Below, one piece after another: positions 63,430 to 64,000 of a stretch of DNA of 64,000 bases (positions are counted from its first letter, which is position 1; each line of letters starts with the position of its first letter). Position numbers and translations under genes: made by a program. Source of the DNA: Collinsella sp. AM33-4BH (GTDB taxonomy: Bacteria > Actinomycetota > Coriobacteriia > Coriobacteriales > Coriobacteriaceae); the NCBI RefSeq assembly GCF_003469205.1, contig NZ_QSIN01000001.1, positions 1 through 64,000 on the forward strand. The letters are read 5' to 3'. The notes beneath the pieces are model-generated. The model worked only from the letters and a program-made list of their open reading frames with translations, made no database searches and was not told the DNA's origin.

Positions 63430-64000
63430 ATGCTGCTACCCGATTCCAAGACCGAGCTCGTCCGCCGTGGCAACAAGGTCGTTTACGACCTGGGCGACAA
63501 GATCGTCAAGGTCTTTAACGAGACCAAGCCTGTCTCCGACGTGTTCAACGAGGCTTTGAATCTTGCCCGCATCAATGAGTGCGGCATCCGCAGCCCCAAG
63601 GCTCTCGAGGTTTCCCAGCTCGAGAACGCCAACGGCTGGGCGCTCGTGACCGAGAAGGTTCCGGGCACCACCCTTGCCGAGAAGATGACTGCTGAGCCCC
63701 AGCGCTTTGGTGAGTATCTCGAGATGTTCGTCGACCTCCAGATCGAGATCCACGGCTATACCTCCCCGCTGCTCAACCGTCAGCGCGACAAGTTCGCCCG
63801 CATGATCGACAGCCTTGATCAGCTCAATGCCACCACGCGCTACAACCTTCAGGAGCGTCTGGACGGCATGACCAAGGAGTTCAAGGTCTGCCACGGCGAC
63901 TTCAACCCCTCCAACGTCATCGTCGGCGACGACGGCCAGCTCTATGTGTGCGACTGGGCACACGCCACCCAGGGCTCCCCTGCTGCCGACGTTGCCACCA
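63430..64000 (+). CDS. APH-fold kinase, 3' end outside window
   Basis: First 190 residues of a kinase of the aminoglycoside/choline phosphotransferase fold. The catalytic loop is VCHGDFNPSN and the metal-binding aspartate is in CDWAHATQG. An N-terminal beta-rich lobe (KVVYDLGDKIVKVFNE) suits the fold. Substrates of this group include sugars, choline and antibiotics; nothing here points to resistance. GAAAGGA precedes the ATG. It may be read through from adhE. Confidence 0.8.
   Translation, partial: MLLPDSKTELVRRGNKVVYDLGDKIVKVFNETKPVSDVFNEALNLARINECGIRSPKALEVSQLENANGWALVTEKVPGTTLAEKMTAEPQRFGEYLEMFVDLQIEIHGYTSPLLNRQRDKFARMIDSLDQLNATTRYNLQERLDGMTKEFKVCHGDFNPSNVIVGDDGQLYVCDWAHATQGSPAADVAT

Overview
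The window looks like a chromosomal segment of a Collinsella-type gut anaerobe (class Coriobacteriia, phylum Actinomycetota). This is inferred from gene content and order; no database was searched. The pointers are an actinobacterial mIHF next to gmk and rpoZ, a GarA-like FHA protein with a MerR partner as in mycobacteria, clostridium-like blocks (rny-spoVS, RNase J, PyrR/PyrK), and a fermentative AdhE. No rRNA, tRNA or CRISPR array was recognised.

Layout. 1-1.4 kb: a GC-rich pair of lantibiotic-type self-protection ABC transporter genes running off the left edge. 1.8-6.7 kb (+): CDP-alcohol phosphatidyltransferase, FHA and MerR regulators, apt, a secreted NlpC/P60 hydrolase and a DegV lipid-binding protein. 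6.7-12.5 kb: DUF1836 regulator, trxB, diacylglycerol glycosyltransferase, dut-nrdR, and a divergent LysM-protein/lexA pair with three SOS boxes. 13.2-31.2 kb (-): a nearly continuous block, rnj-ftsK-rodZ-yajQ-rimO-pgsA-cinA, recA-recX, rny-GHKL ATPase-spoVS, miaB-miaA-hflX, covering RNA decay, division, recombination and tRNA modification. 31.7-34.4 kb: rpsO and pnp. 34.6-50.6 kb (-): comEA-comEC-holA, rpsT, then lepA-dusB-hemW-dnaJ paralogue-dnaJ-mtaB-phoH-ybeY-dgkA-era-recO. 50.8-53.2 kb: mihF-gmk-rpoZ-thiI. 53.4-58.8 kb: the pyrimidine operon pyrR-B-C-K-D-F behind an attenuator. 59.2-64 kb: rpmB, a REP-associated transposase flanked by REP-like repeats, adhE, and a truncated APH-fold kinase.

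Most genes are housekeeping, tightly packed and often coupled by TAATG or ATGA overlaps. The unusual content lies mainly between genes. Two long hairpins near 10 kb share a conserved apical core in opposite orientation, while their long arms differ and co-vary. A third hairpin with 40-bp perfect arms sits behind pnp. Similar direct repeats with 11-bp spacing precede both recA and comEA, which suggests a competence regulon. A shared decamer lies upstream of degV and of the neighbouring DUF1836 gene. A three-way switch of competing hairpins precedes pyrR. Among the proteins, the most unusual are a J-domain zinc-finger protein ending in membrane segments, in the slot usually held by hrcA, and a stand-alone GHKL ATPase between rny and spoVS.
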